From DATBRV01 sp036560145 (lineage in GTDB: Bacteria > Myxococcota_A > UBA9160 > SMWR01): a stretch of DNA of 64,000 bases. The notes beneath the pieces were generated by a model. That model was not told the DNA's origin, did not search any database, and saw only the letters and a list, made by a program, of their open reading frames with translations. This document shows, one piece after another, positions 16,183-24,476 of this stretch. Location of the stretch: NCBI GenBank assembly GCA_036560145.1, contig DATBRV010000089.1, positions 49,826 to 113,825 on the forward strand, read 5' to 3'. The number at the start of each line of letters is the position of its first letter. Position 1 is the stretch's first letter. The translations under genes were made by a program, and so were the position numbers.

Positions 16183-17760
16183 CTAGCCCGAGCGCTCCCG
16201 GAGCAAGTACTTCATCACCTTGCCCGACGCGTTCATCGGCAGCGCGTCGACGATCTCCACCGCGCGCGGGACCTTGTAGTTCGCCATCTGCTCACGGCAC
16301 CAGGCGATCACGGCGGCGGGCGTGAGCTGCGCGCCCGGGGCGGGCACCACGAAGGCCTTGCCCACCTCGCCGAGGCGCTCGTCGGGGATGCCGATCACGG
16401 CCGCTTGCGCGATCCCCCCGTGGCCATAGAGAAGGCTCTCGATCTCGGCGGGATAGCAGTTGAAGCCGCCCGTGATGAACATGTCCTTGATGCGATCGGT
16501 GATGCGCAGGTAGCCGCGCTCGTCCATCACCGCGACGTCGCCGGTGTGGAGCCAGCCCTCGGCGTCGATCGTCTTGCGGGTCTCCTGCTCGTCCTCGAAG
16601 TAGCCCCGCATCACCTGATAGCCGCGCACCACCACCTCGCCCGGCTCGCCGCGCGGCACCTCGCGGCCGTCACGATCGACGCAGCGCACCTCGGTGCCAT
16701 CGATCGCGCGGCCCGAGGTGGTCGCGATCGTCTCCGGCGCGTCGTCGAAGCGACACATCGAGACGATCCCGCAGCACTCGGTGAGGCCGTAGCCGGTGAT
16801 GATCGTCTCGAAGCCCAACTCGCGACGCATGCGGTGGATCAGCTCCACCGGAATCGCCGCCGCGCCCGTCACCGCGAGGCGCAGCGCCGAGAGGTCGAAA
16901 CGGGCGCGGTCCGGGTGCGCCAGGATCGACTGATACAGGGTAGGCGGGCCCGGCAGCACCGAGACCCTTTCCTTCCCCACCCGCTCGAGCACGGCCGGCA
17001 CGTCGAAGACCGCGTGCGGCAGCACGGTGGCGCCGCGCAGCAGCGAGGCCAGCCAGCCCGCCTTGTAGCCGAAGGCGTGGAAGAACGGGTTCACCACCAG
17101 ATAGCGGTCGCCTTCGCGCAGGCCCACCACCTCGCTCCAGGCCGCAAAGGCGCGTAGGTTCTGCGCGTGCGTCGTCATCACGCCCTTCGGCCGCCCCGTG
17201 GTGCCCGAGGTGAAGAGCAGATCGGAGAGCGCATCCGGCGAGACCGCCTCGGCGCGCGCCAGCGCCTGCTCCTCGGAAACCGCTTCGCCGCGCGCGAGGA
17301 AATCGCGCCACGCGAGCGCGCCGGTGGCTTCGCCGCGCAGGCACACGATCCCCTCCAGCGCGGGGAGGTCTTCCTTCGCGATCAGCGCCGGATAGTTGGT
17401 GCCGAGGAATTCATCCACCGTGCAGAGCAGGCGGGCCCGACACTTTTGCAGGACATAGCCCGCTTCGGCGCCCTTCCAGCGCGTGTTGATCGGCACCAGC
17501 ACGCCGCCGGCGGCCTGGAGGCCGAGCGCGGCCACGATCCATTCATGCAGATTGGGCGCCCAGATCGCGACGCGATCCCCGGGCGCCACGCCGGCGGCGA
17601 GAAACCCGCGCGCGGCCCGCAGGGCGGCGCTCCAGAGCCCGGCGAAGGAGAGCGTGACGGCGCCGTCCTCGACGGCGTGGGCGTCGCCGAAGGCAAGCGC
17701 CGCCGCCCGCGCCAGCGCCGGAATCGTGCGCGCCTCGAGCGGGCCCGCGGTTCGTTGCAT
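16183..17760 (-). CDS. fadD3: FadD3-like acyl-CoA ligase (HIP-CoA synthetase)
   Basis: 525 residues, class I adenylate-forming ligase. The AMP/ATP loop LLFTSGTTGRPKGV (residues 181-194), YGLTECCG, GWLHTGD and the C-terminal catalytic Lys in NASGKVMKY are intact. Stretches such as RYLVVNPFFHAFGYKAG and VSVLPGPPTLYQS resemble mycobacterial FadD3, which activates HIP, the C/D-ring propionate left after rings A and B are removed. FadD3 uses ATP and CoA in the cytoplasm. The gene is divergent from fadE30, and the second TetR-type site lies immediately before its start codon. FadD3 specificity is inferred from similarity plus the fadE30/ipdF neighbours. Confidence 0.8.
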   Translation of the reverse strand: MQRTAGPLEARTIPALARAAALAFGDAHAVEDGAVTLSFAGLWSAALRAARGFLAAGVAPGDRVAIWAPNLHEWIVAALGLQAAGGVLVPINTRWKGAEAGYVLQKCRARLLCTVDEFLGTNYPALIAKEDLPALEGIVCLRGEATGALAWRDFLARGEAVSEEQALARAEAVSPDALSDLLFTSGTTGRPKGVMTTHAQNLRAFAAWSEVVGLREGDRYLVVNPFFHAFGYKAGWLASLLRGATVLPHAVFDVPAVLERVGKERVSVLPGPPTLYQSILAHPDRARFDLSALRLAVTGAAAIPVELIHRMRRELGFETIITGYGLTECCGIVSMCRFDDAPETIATTSGRAIDGTEVRCVDRDGREVPRGEPGEVVVRGYQVMRGYFEDEQETRKTIDAEGWLHTGDVAVMDERGYLRITDRIKDMFITGGFNCYPAEIESLLYGHGGIAQAAVIGIPDERLGEVGKAFVVPAPGAQLTPAAVIAWCREQMANYKVPRAVEIVDALPMNASGKVMKYLLRERSG

Positions 17761-17781
17761 ACGGTACGTATCGTATCGTAA
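17761..17781. promoter_or_regulatory. Probable TetR operator, copy 2
   Basis: GGTACGTATCGTATCGTAA at 17763-17781 (the site begins with AC at 17761) matches the site before the TetR gene at 19 of 21 positions. It begins one base after the fadD3 start codon complement and lies 27 bp before the fadE30 ATG, so a bound repressor would cover both divergent promoters. The arms TACG...CGTA flank a central CG with 3-base spacers. Confidence 0.7.
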
Positions 17782-17807
17782 GATCCGCGGACCGAGACCA
17801 GGATCCC

Positions 17808-19001
17808 ATGCACCTGCACTTCAGCCAGCAGGACGAGGCCTTCCGCCGCGAGATCGCCGCGTGGCTCGAGCGCGAGCTCGGCGGCGAGTTCCGCGCGCTG
17901 CGCGGCGCCGGCGGCCCGGGCAACGAGAACGCGCTGGTCGAGGAGCGGCGCGTCTGGGAGCGCCGGCTCGGCGCGGCGGGCTACGCCTGCATCGGCTGGC
18001 CGCAGGAATGGGGCGGGCGGGGCGCTTCACTCACCCAGCAGGTGATCTTCCACGAGGAATACGCCCGCGCGCGCGGTCCCGGCCGCCTCGGCCACATCGG
18101 CGAGGGGTTGCTCGGACCCACGCTGCTCGCTTTCGGAACCGACGCGCAGAAGCGTCGCTTCCTGCCCGCGATCGCGCGCGGCGAGGAGATCTGGTGCCAG
18201 GGCTACTCGGAGCCGAACGCCGGCTCCGACCTCGCGAACGTGCAGACGCGGACCCGCCTGGAAGGCGACAGCTGGATCCTTGACGGCCAGAAAGTCTGGA
18301 CCTCCTGGGCGCAGTGGGCCGACTTCTGCTTCGTGCTCTGCCGAAGCGATCCGGAGGCGCCCAAGCACAAGGGGCTCTCGTATCTGCTGGTTCCGATGCG
18401 CCAGCCTGGAATCGAGGTGCGCCCGATCCTCCAGCTGACGGGGGACTCCGAGTTCAGCGAGGTCTTCTTCAACGGAGCGCGCTGCGAGGCCGCGAACATC
18501 GTCGGCCGGCCGGGAGACGGCTGGAAGGTGGCGATGGGCACGCTCGCCTTCGAGCGCGGCGCCTCGACGCTCGGCCAGAACCTGAGCTTCCGCAACGAGC
18601 TCGAGCAGGTGATCCAGATCGCCAAACGCAACGGCAAGGACCGGGATCCCGTGCTGCGCGGACGCCTCGCCGACGCCTGGATCGGCCTCGAGGTGATGCG
18701 CATGAACGCCCTGCGCATGCTCTCCGGGGGCGAGAGCCCCGAGCTCCCGCGCGAGGCGCTGATCTACAAGCTCTACTGGGCCAGCTGGCACCAGAGCCTC
18801 GGCGAGCTCGCGATGGACGTGCTGGGCGACGAATCGGCGGTCCTCGAGGGCCCCGGCTACGAGCTCGGTCCCCTCCAGCGCTTGTTCCTATTCACGCGCT
18901 CCGACACTATTTATGGCGGTTCCAACGAGATCCAGCGCAACATCATCGCCGAGCGCGGGCTCGGACTCCCGCGCGAGCCGCGGGTCGAGAGGAAGCCATG
19001 A
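17808..19001 (+). CDS. fadE30: FadE30-like acyl-CoA dehydrogenase
   Basis: 397 residues, full-length FAD-dependent acyl-CoA dehydrogenase. FadE30-like features run end to end: ELGGEFRALRGAGGPG near the N-terminus, WCQGYSEPNAGSDLANV, GQKVWTSWAQWADFCFV, and the C-terminal FTRSDTIYGGSNEIQRNIIA, followed by AERGLGLPRE. In Mycobacterium, FadE30 dehydrogenates the propionyl side chain of the HIP-CoA-type intermediate, the first beta-oxidation step after FadD3. The stop overlaps the ipdF start (ATGA), so the genes are translationally coupled. The divergent operator suggests control by the TetR protein. Confidence 0.88.
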   Translation: MHLHFSQQDEAFRREIAAWLERELGGEFRALRGAGGPGNENALVEERRVWERRLGAAGYACIGWPQEWGGRGASLTQQVIFHEEYARARGPGRLGHIGEGLLGPTLLAFGTDAQKRRFLPAIARGEEIWCQGYSEPNAGSDLANVQTRTRLEGDSWILDGQKVWTSWAQWADFCFVLCRSDPEAPKHKGLSYLLVPMRQPGIEVRPILQLTGDSEFSEVFFNGARCEAANIVGRPGDGWKVAMGTLAFERGASTLGQNLSFRNELEQVIQIAKRNGKDRDPVLRGRLADAWIGLEVMRMNALRMLSGGESPELPREALIYKLYWASWHQSLGELAMDVLGDESAVLEGPGYELGPLQRLFLFTRSDTIYGGSNEIQRNIIAERGLGLPREPRVERKP

Positions 19002-19789
19002 CCCGGGCCAAGGTTCCCCCCCTGCCCTATCCCGCCTCCCACGGCCTGCTCGCCGGAAAGACCGTGCTGGTCACGGCCGCGGCCGGCACCGGCATCGGCT
19101 TCGCCACCGCGCGCCGCTGCGCCGAGGAGGGCGCGCGCGTGATGCTCTCGGATCTCCACGAGCGGCGGCTCGGCGAGTCCGCCGCGGAGCTCGCGAAGAT
19201 CACCGGGCAGAAGCCCGCCACGCAGCTGTGCGACGTCACCAACGAAGCGCAGGTGCAGGCGCTGGTGAAGGCCGCCATCTCCGAGCTCGGCCACCTCGAC
19301 GTGCTGGTCAACAACGCCGGCCTCGGCGGCCATGCAAACGTCGTCGACACGACCGACGAGCAGTGGCTCAAAATCCTCGACGTGACGCTCAACGGGACCT
19401 TCCGGATGACCCGCGCCGTGCTGCCGCACATGCTCGCGCGCAAGCGCGGAGCCATCGTCAACAACGCCTCTGTGCTCGGCTGGCGCGCGCAGGCCGGACA
19501 GGCCGCCTACGGCGCCGCCAAGGCCGGCGTGATGGCGCTCACGCGCTGCGCGGCGATGGAAGCGGCGGCGGCGGGCGTGCGCGTCAACTGCGTCTCGCCG
19601 AGCCTCGCGACCCATCCGTTCCTTTCGAAGGTGATGCCCCAGGACCTGCTCGACGAGCTCGAGCGGGGGGAGGCGTTCGGGCGCGGCGCCGAGCCCTGGG
19701 AGGTCGCCAACACGATCGTGTTTCTCGCCAGCGACTACGCCTCCTACCTGACCGGAGAAGTCCTCTCCGTGAGCAGCCAGCACCCCTGA
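18998..19789 (+). CDS. ipdF: IpdF-like short-chain dehydrogenase
   Basis: 263 residues. SDR signature: NAD(P) site TAAAGTGIGFATARR, NNAG, and catalytic Tyr/Lys in YGAAKAGV. The segments SDLHERRLGESAAEL, NNASVLGWRAQ, EAFGRGAEPWEVA and the C-terminus TGEVLSVSSQHP closely follow mycobacterial IpdF (Rv3559c) as I remember it; the terminal SxxQHP is distinctive. IpdF oxidises the hydroxyl made on the HIC-CoA ring during C/D-ring breakdown. Same order (fadE30 next to ipdF) as in Mycobacterium, though here on the same strand with overlap. Confidence 0.88.
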   Translation: MTRAKVPPLPYPASHGLLAGKTVLVTAAAGTGIGFATARRCAEEGARVMLSDLHERRLGESAAELAKITGQKPATQLCDVTNEAQVQALVKAAISELGHLDVLVNNAGLGGHANVVDTTDEQWLKILDVTLNGTFRMTRAVLPHMLARKRGAIVNNASVLGWRAQAGQAAYGAAKAGVMALTRCAAMEAAAAGVRVNCVSPSLATHPFLSKVMPQDLLDELERGEAFGRGAEPWEVANTIVFLASDYASYLTGEVLSVSSQHP

Positions 19790-19811
19790 GCGCGAGGCTG
19801 CGGAGACCCCC

Positions 19812-20288
19812 ATGCCCACCGTGTTCCAGACCCCCGCCGAGCTCGCGGGCGCAATCGGAAAGCCGCTCGGGAAGAGCGACTGGCTCGAGATCACACAGGA
19901 TCGGATCGACCGTTTCGCCGAGGCGACCGGCGATCATCAGTGGATCCACGTCGATCCGGTGCGCGCCGCCAAGGGCCCGTTCAAGAAGACCATCGCGCAC
20001 GGCTACCTCACCCAGTCGCTGGTGAGCTTCTTCCTGCCCCAGATCGTCGAGGTGCACGGCATCTCGATGGGGATCAACTACGGCGCGGATCGGCTCCGCT
20101 TCCCGGCCCCCGTTCCGGTCGGCGCGCGCGTGCGCGGCAGCGCCGAGCTGCTCGAAGTCGAGAAGCAGAAGGACGGCAGCTTCCAGACCAAGATCCGCGT
20201 CACGGTCGAGATCGAAGGCAGCGAGCGCCCGGCCTGCGTGATCGAGACCCTCAGCCGCTACTACCCGGCCGAGAAGAAGGGCGCATGA
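19812..20288 (+). CDS. MaoC-like enoyl-CoA hydratase (HtdZ type)
   Basis: 158 residues, single hot-dog domain. The R-specific hydratase motif is present as FAEATGDHQWIHVDP (Asp and His dyad), followed by GPFKKTIAHGYLT and FPAPVPVGARVRG, a layout close to mycobacterial HtdZ (Rv0130). It hydrates a trans-2-enoyl-CoA. Its place 22 bp after ipdF suggests it performs the hydration between FadE30 and IpdF; this is inference, since the known steroid pathways use crotonase-type hydratases. It overlaps the LLM gene by 4 bp. Confidence 0.8.
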   Translation: MPTVFQTPAELAGAIGKPLGKSDWLEITQDRIDRFAEATGDHQWIHVDPVRAAKGPFKKTIAHGYLTQSLVSFFLPQIVEVHGISMGINYGADRLRFPAPVPVGARVRGSAELLEVEKQKDGSFQTKIRVTVEIEGSERPACVIETLSRYYPAEKKGA

Positions 20289-21154
20289 AGTTCTGGCAGG
20301 TCCTCTCCTTCACCGAGCCCGAGCAGCTCGTCCCCCTCGCGCGCGCCGCCGAGGAGGCCGGCTTCCACGGCGTCCTGCTCTCGGATCACCTCTTCTTCCC
20401 GGAGAAGCTGCGCTCGCGGTATCCGTACTCGCCCGACGGCAAGCCGGGCTTCGACGGCGGCACCGTCTTCCCGGAGGTCTGGACCTCGATCGCGGCGATG
20501 GCCGCCGCCACCACCCGGCTGCACTTCTCGACCATCATCTTCGTGCTCCCGCTCCGGAATCCGCTGGAGGTCGCCAAGACGCTGGGTACGCTCGCGCGGC
20601 TCTCCGGCGGGCGCGTGGCGCTCGGCTGCGGCGCCGGCTGGATCCGCGAGGAGTTCGACCAGCTCGGCGTCGAGTTCGAGACGCGCGGCCAGCGCTTCGA
20701 CGAGATGATCGACGTGATGCGCGCGCTCTGGCGCGGCGGCATGGTCGAGCACCACGGCAAGCACTTCGACTTCGACCGGCTCCAGATCAATCCGGCGCCG
20801 AGCGCGCCGGTGCCGATCTGGGTCGGCGGCCTGTCTCCTGCCGCCATGCGCCGCGCCGCGCAGCTCGGAGACGGGTGGATCGGAACCGGGCAGGATCCGG
20901 CGGAGCTCCCCGCGCTGCTGCGCAAGCTGCGCGAGCTGCGCGCAGCGGCCGGGCGCGCGCGCGAGCCGTTCGAGACGATCTGCCCCCTCACGGCTCCGCC
21001 CGACGTGGAGGTGCTGCGCCGTCTCGCGGCCGAGGGCATGACCTCGGCGACCGCCTGGCCGTTCTCCTACACGCTGCCGCCGGGTGCAACGCTGGCCCAG
21101 AAGCGCGACTCGCTGCTGCGCTTCGGCGAGACGGTGATCGCGAAGCTGCGCTGA
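20285..21154 (+). CDS. LLM-class (F420-type) oxidoreductase
   Basis: 289 residues, a TIM-barrel luciferase-like monooxygenase of the F420-dependent TIGR03619-like group: LLSDHLFFPEKL near residue 40, STIIFVLPLRNPLEVAKTLG, RVALGCGAGWIREEF, PVPIWVGGLS. Such proteins use F420 or FMN for hydride transfer or oxygenation. It is the last gene of the fadE30-ipdF-maoC unit and overlaps maoC (ATGA). The substrate is unknown; a reductase step in steroid breakdown is a reasonable guess. No F420 biosynthesis gene is in the window. Confidence 0.8.
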   Translation: MKFWQVLSFTEPEQLVPLARAAEEAGFHGVLLSDHLFFPEKLRSRYPYSPDGKPGFDGGTVFPEVWTSIAAMAAATTRLHFSTIIFVLPLRNPLEVAKTLGTLARLSGGRVALGCGAGWIREEFDQLGVEFETRGQRFDEMIDVMRALWRGGMVEHHGKHFDFDRLQINPAPSAPVPIWVGGLSPAAMRRAAQLGDGWIGTGQDPAELPALLRKLRELRAAAGRAREPFETICPLTAPPDVEVLRRLAAEGMTSATAWPFSYTLPPGATLAQKRDSLLRFGETVIAKLR

Positions 21155-21160
21155 GGGCGG

Positions 21161-21409
21161 CTAACCGAAGTCGTCGTCCTTCAGCACCGGCGGTCGCGTC
21201 AGCTCCGCCGCCCAGCGGCGCGCCTCCGTGGGGTCCTCGTCCCACACGTAGAAGCTCGGTCCCCAAGCCGAGCTCCCCGGCGACTCGAGGCTCGACGCGG
21301 CCTCCTGGTCCCGCTCGTCCTGCACCGTCGCACCGCTCCCGATCACGTTGCCAGTGGCGAGCCCCACCAGCGAGGCCGCCACGCTGAGCACGACCCGAGT
21401 CCAACCCAT
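21161..21409 (-). CDS. Small exported protein, unknown
   Basis: 82 residues. A signal-peptide-like start (MGWTRVVLSVAASLVGLATG) is followed by an acidic, Trp-containing tail (FYVWDEDPTEARRWAAEL). GGGAG precedes the ATG on the minus strand. Convergent with the LLM gene (6 bp apart). No family recognised. Confidence 0.5.
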   Translation of the reverse strand: MGWTRVVLSVAASLVGLATGNVIGSGATVQDERDQEAASSLESPGSSAWGPSFYVWDEDPTEARRWAAELTRPPVLKDDDFG

Positions 21410-21483
21410 CTCCCACCCTCCCGTTCGCTGTTCCCTTGGAACCCGCAGCGGCCCCGCCCGGTTCCCTGCCCCGCCGGCCGAGG

Positions 21484-22236
21484 CTATTGGCCGCCCTTCA
21501 CGTAGCTCTGGTGGAGCTGCACCGGCGCCTCGCCGCGTCCCCGGATCCGCAGATTCAGGACCTCGACGAAGAGCGAGAACGCCATCGCGAAGTAGATGTA
21601 GCCCTTCGAGACGTGCTGGCCGAAGCCGTCGGCGATCAGCATCACGCCGATCAGCAGCAGGAACGAGAGCGCGAGCATCTTCATGGTCGGGTGGCGTTCG
21701 ATGAAGGAGCTGATGCCGCCCGCCGCCAGCATCATCACGAAGACCGCGATCATCACCGCGGCGATCATGATCTCGACGTCGCGCGCCATCCCGACCGCCG
21801 TGATCACCGAGTCGAGCGAGAAGACGATGTCGAGCAGCATGATCTGGAAGAGGACCGCTCCGAAGGTGGCCGCCTTCACGCGAGCCTCTCCGGGATGCTC
21901 CCCGCCTTCCAGCTTGTCGTGGATCTCCCAGGTCGCCTTCGCCACCAGGAACAGGCCCCCGACCAGCAGGATCAGGTCGCGCCCGGTGAAGCCCCGGTCC
22001 AGCAGCGAGAAGAGCGGACGCGTGAGGCCCATCACCCAGGTGATCGCCAGCAGCAGGCCGATGCGCATGCCCATCGCGAGCAGCAGGCCGAGCCGGCGCG
22101 CGCGGCCCTGCCGCTCGGTCGGCAGCTTCGCCACCAGGATCGAGATGAAGACGATGTTGTCGATCCCGAGCACGATCTCGAGACTCGTCAGCGTGAGCAG
22201 CGCGATCAGGTTCTCGCTCGTGAACAGCTCGGCCAT
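21484..22236 (-). CDS. TerC-family integral membrane protein
   Basis: 250 residues with about seven membrane segments. The TerC hallmark motifs are present: LEIVLGIDNIVFISIL with its membrane Asp near the N-terminus, and LLDIVFSLDSVITAVG in the middle, two acidic intramembrane sites thought to handle metal ions. The family includes tellurium-resistance TerC and manganese exporters. GAGGAG lies before the ATG. It is divergent from the following acyl-CoA dehydrogenase gene. Confidence 0.85.
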   Translation of the reverse strand: MAELFTSENLIALLTLTSLEIVLGIDNIVFISILVAKLPTERQGRARRLGLLLAMGMRIGLLLAITWVMGLTRPLFSLLDRGFTGRDLILLVGGLFLVAKATWEIHDKLEGGEHPGEARVKAATFGAVLFQIMLLDIVFSLDSVITAVGMARDVEIMIAAVMIAVFVMMLAAGGISSFIERHPTMKMLALSFLLLIGVMLIADGFGQHVSKGYIYFAMAFSLFVEVLNLRIRGRGEAPVQLHQSYVKGGQ

Positions 22237-22320
22237 TCGGTTCTCCTCGCCCGCGCGGATGAAGTAGACTCGACGGGAATCTGGGACGATCGGTCCCCCC
22301 GAAGCCCGTCCGAGGCGGCC

Positions 22321-24018
22321 ATGATCCTACTCGACCCGAAACATCACGACCGGAAGTACGCGGATGAACGCTCCCGGGAGGTGATGCGCAAGACCATCGC
22401 GTTCTTCGAGCAGAAGGGGAAGCGCCGGCTCAAAGAGGACGACCGCGAGCGGGTCTGGTACGCGGACTTCCTCGCGTTCGTGAAGACGAACCGGATCTTC
22501 GCGACCCTGCTCACGCCGGCTGGATACGGCGCTCCCGATTGCCGCTGGGACACCTGGCGCAACTGCGAGTTCGCCGAGATCCTGGGCTTCTACGGCCTCG
22601 CCTATTGGTACACCTGGCAGGTCTCGGTGCTCGGGCTGGGCCCGATCTGGATGAGCCGCAACCAGGCGATCAAGCAGCGCACGGCGCGCCTGCTGGAAGC
22701 CGGCGGGATCTTCGCCTTCGGGCTCTCCGAGCGCACCCACGGCGCCGACGTCTATGCGACCGAGATGCAGCTGGCGCCCCAGCCGGACGGCGGCTACCGC
22801 GCGCGCGGCGAGAAGTACTACATCGGCAACGCCAATCAGGCGGCGCTCGTCTCCACCTTCGGCAAGATCGCGGGCACCCAGGACTACGTCTTCTTCGCGA
22901 TCGACTCGCAGCACGAGAAGTTCGAGTGCATCCGGAACGTGGTGAACAGCCAGTCATACGTCTCGAACTTCGCCCTGCACGACGCGGAGATCGCAGAAGC
23001 CGACATCCTCTCCCGGGGCAAGGAAGCCTGGAACGCGGCGCTCAACACCGTCAACATCGGAAAATACAACCTCGGCTGGGCGTCGATCGGGATCTGCACG
23101 CACGCCCTCTACGAAGCCCTGCATCACGCCGTGCACCGCAACCTCTACGGCCAGGCGGTCACCGGGTTCCCGCACGTGAAGCAGCTCTTCACCGACGCCT
23201 ACGCCCGGCTGGTGGCGATGAAGCTGGTGGCGCTGCGGGCCGCCGACTACCTCCGCTCCGCCTCGCCCGACGACCGCCGCTACCTGCTCTACAACCCGGT
23301 CGTGAAGATGAAGGTCACCACCCAGGGCGAGGACGTGATCGACCACCTGTGGGACGTGATCGCCGCCAAGGGCTTCGAACGCGACGGCTACTTCGAGATG
23401 GCGGCCCGCGACATCCGGGCGCTTCCCAAGCTGGAGGGAACCGTACACGTCAACATCGCGCTGATCGTGAAGTTCATGCCGGGCTTCTTCTTCGACCCGC
23501 AGGCGTATCCGGAGATCCCGCGCCGCGACGATCCCGCGGACGACGCCTTCCTGTTCGACCAGGGCCCCGCCCGCGGACTCGGCCAGATCCGCTTCCACGA
23601 TTACGCGCCCATCTTCGCGGCGAGCCCCCTCCCGAACGTGGGAGTCTTCCGCGAGCAGGTCGCCGTCTTCAAGCAGCTGCTCGAGAAGGCCACCCCGGGC
23701 GACAGCCAGGCGAACGACATCGACTTCCTGCTGGCGGTGGGGGAGCTCTTCACGCTGGTGGTCTACGCGCAGCTGCTGCTCGAGAACGCGGCGATCTACC
23801 AGATCGATCCCGCCCTGGTGAACCAGATCTTCGACGTGCTGGTGCGCGATTTCTCGCGGCAGGCGGTCGAGCTGCACGGCAAGCCCACCAGCACGCCCGC
23901 CCAGATCGAGCACTGCCTACGGATGATCCGCAAGCCGGTGGCGGACGCGAAGGCCACCGCGCAGGTGTGGGAACAGCACGTCCTGCCGCTCGCGGACCGC
24001 TACCAGATGAACGAGTGA
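22321..24018 (+). CDS. Long acyl-CoA dehydrogenase-family protein
   Basis: 565 residues, longer than the usual 380. Core motifs fit an acyl-CoA dehydrogenase/oxidase: GIFAFGLSERTHGADVYA in the mid-domain, GEKYYIGNANQAALV, and a C-terminal all-helical domain with NVGVFREQVAVFKQLLEKA. The extra length is a C-terminal extension like that of the 560-610 residue FadE/AcdA-type enzymes. It probably desaturates an acyl-CoA in the cytoplasm; the substrate is not known. The following small gene starts 7 bp after its stop. Confidence 0.8.
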   Translation: MILLDPKHHDRKYADERSREVMRKTIAFFEQKGKRRLKEDDRERVWYADFLAFVKTNRIFATLLTPAGYGAPDCRWDTWRNCEFAEILGFYGLAYWYTWQVSVLGLGPIWMSRNQAIKQRTARLLEAGGIFAFGLSERTHGADVYATEMQLAPQPDGGYRARGEKYYIGNANQAALVSTFGKIAGTQDYVFFAIDSQHEKFECIRNVVNSQSYVSNFALHDAEIAEADILSRGKEAWNAALNTVNIGKYNLGWASIGICTHALYEALHHAVHRNLYGQAVTGFPHVKQLFTDAYARLVAMKLVALRAADYLRSASPDDRRYLLYNPVVKMKVTTQGEDVIDHLWDVIAAKGFERDGYFEMAARDIRALPKLEGTVHVNIALIVKFMPGFFFDPQAYPEIPRRDDPADDAFLFDQGPARGLGQIRFHDYAPIFAASPLPNVGVFREQVAVFKQLLEKATPGDSQANDIDFLLAVGELFTLVVYAQLLLENAAIYQIDPALVNQIFDVLVRDFSRQAVELHGKPTSTPAQIEHCLRMIRKPVADAKATAQVWEQHVLPLADRYQMNE

Positions 24019-24025
24019 GCCCGAG

Positions 24026-24469
24026 ATGGCGAACGCGCGGCTCGACTCGCTGACGGCCTGGCTCGCCTCCCCGGGCGCGATCCCCGACGCGCAGATCGAC
24101 GCCTTCCTGGTGGAGGTGCGCGCGGAGCCGGATGCGAAGATCGCGGCGTCCGCGATCGCCGCCCTGATCGCGTCGCCGCGCCTCGCCCTCGCGCAGCTGG
24201 AACGCATCGCCCGCTCCGACCGCGCGCTGATGCGCCGTCACGAGCCGCTGATCCAGCGCACCTATCTGGCGCGACGCCTCGAGGCCGAGGTCAGCGACGA
24301 GCTGCTGGAGCGCGTGCTCGAGCTCAAGGACGCCTCCATCCAGACCAGGCTGGTGCGCGACGCCCGGCTCACACGCAGGCAGGCCGAGCAGATCGCCAGG
24401 CGCGGCGCCAATCCGACCCTGCGCGCCAACGCCGAGGCCTGGATCAAGGACAAGAAGGCCTGGAGTTGA
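24026..24469 (+). CDS. Helical protein of unknown function
   Basis: 147 residues, almost entirely predicted helix with Leu/Ala-rich repeats about 30 residues apart (AIAALIASPRLALAQLERIA; LEAEVSDELLERVLELKDAS; RQAEQIARRGANPTLRANAE), like a short HEAT/DUF2336-type solenoid. No catalytic motif or signal peptide. It is probably co-transcribed with the long acyl-CoA dehydrogenase gene. Confidence 0.6.
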   Translation: MANARLDSLTAWLASPGAIPDAQIDAFLVEVRAEPDAKIAASAIAALIASPRLALAQLERIARSDRALMRRHEPLIQRTYLARRLEAEVSDELLERVLELKDASIQTRLVRDARLTRRQAEQIARRGANPTLRANAEAWIKDKKAWS

Positions 24470-24476
24470 TCGCTCT

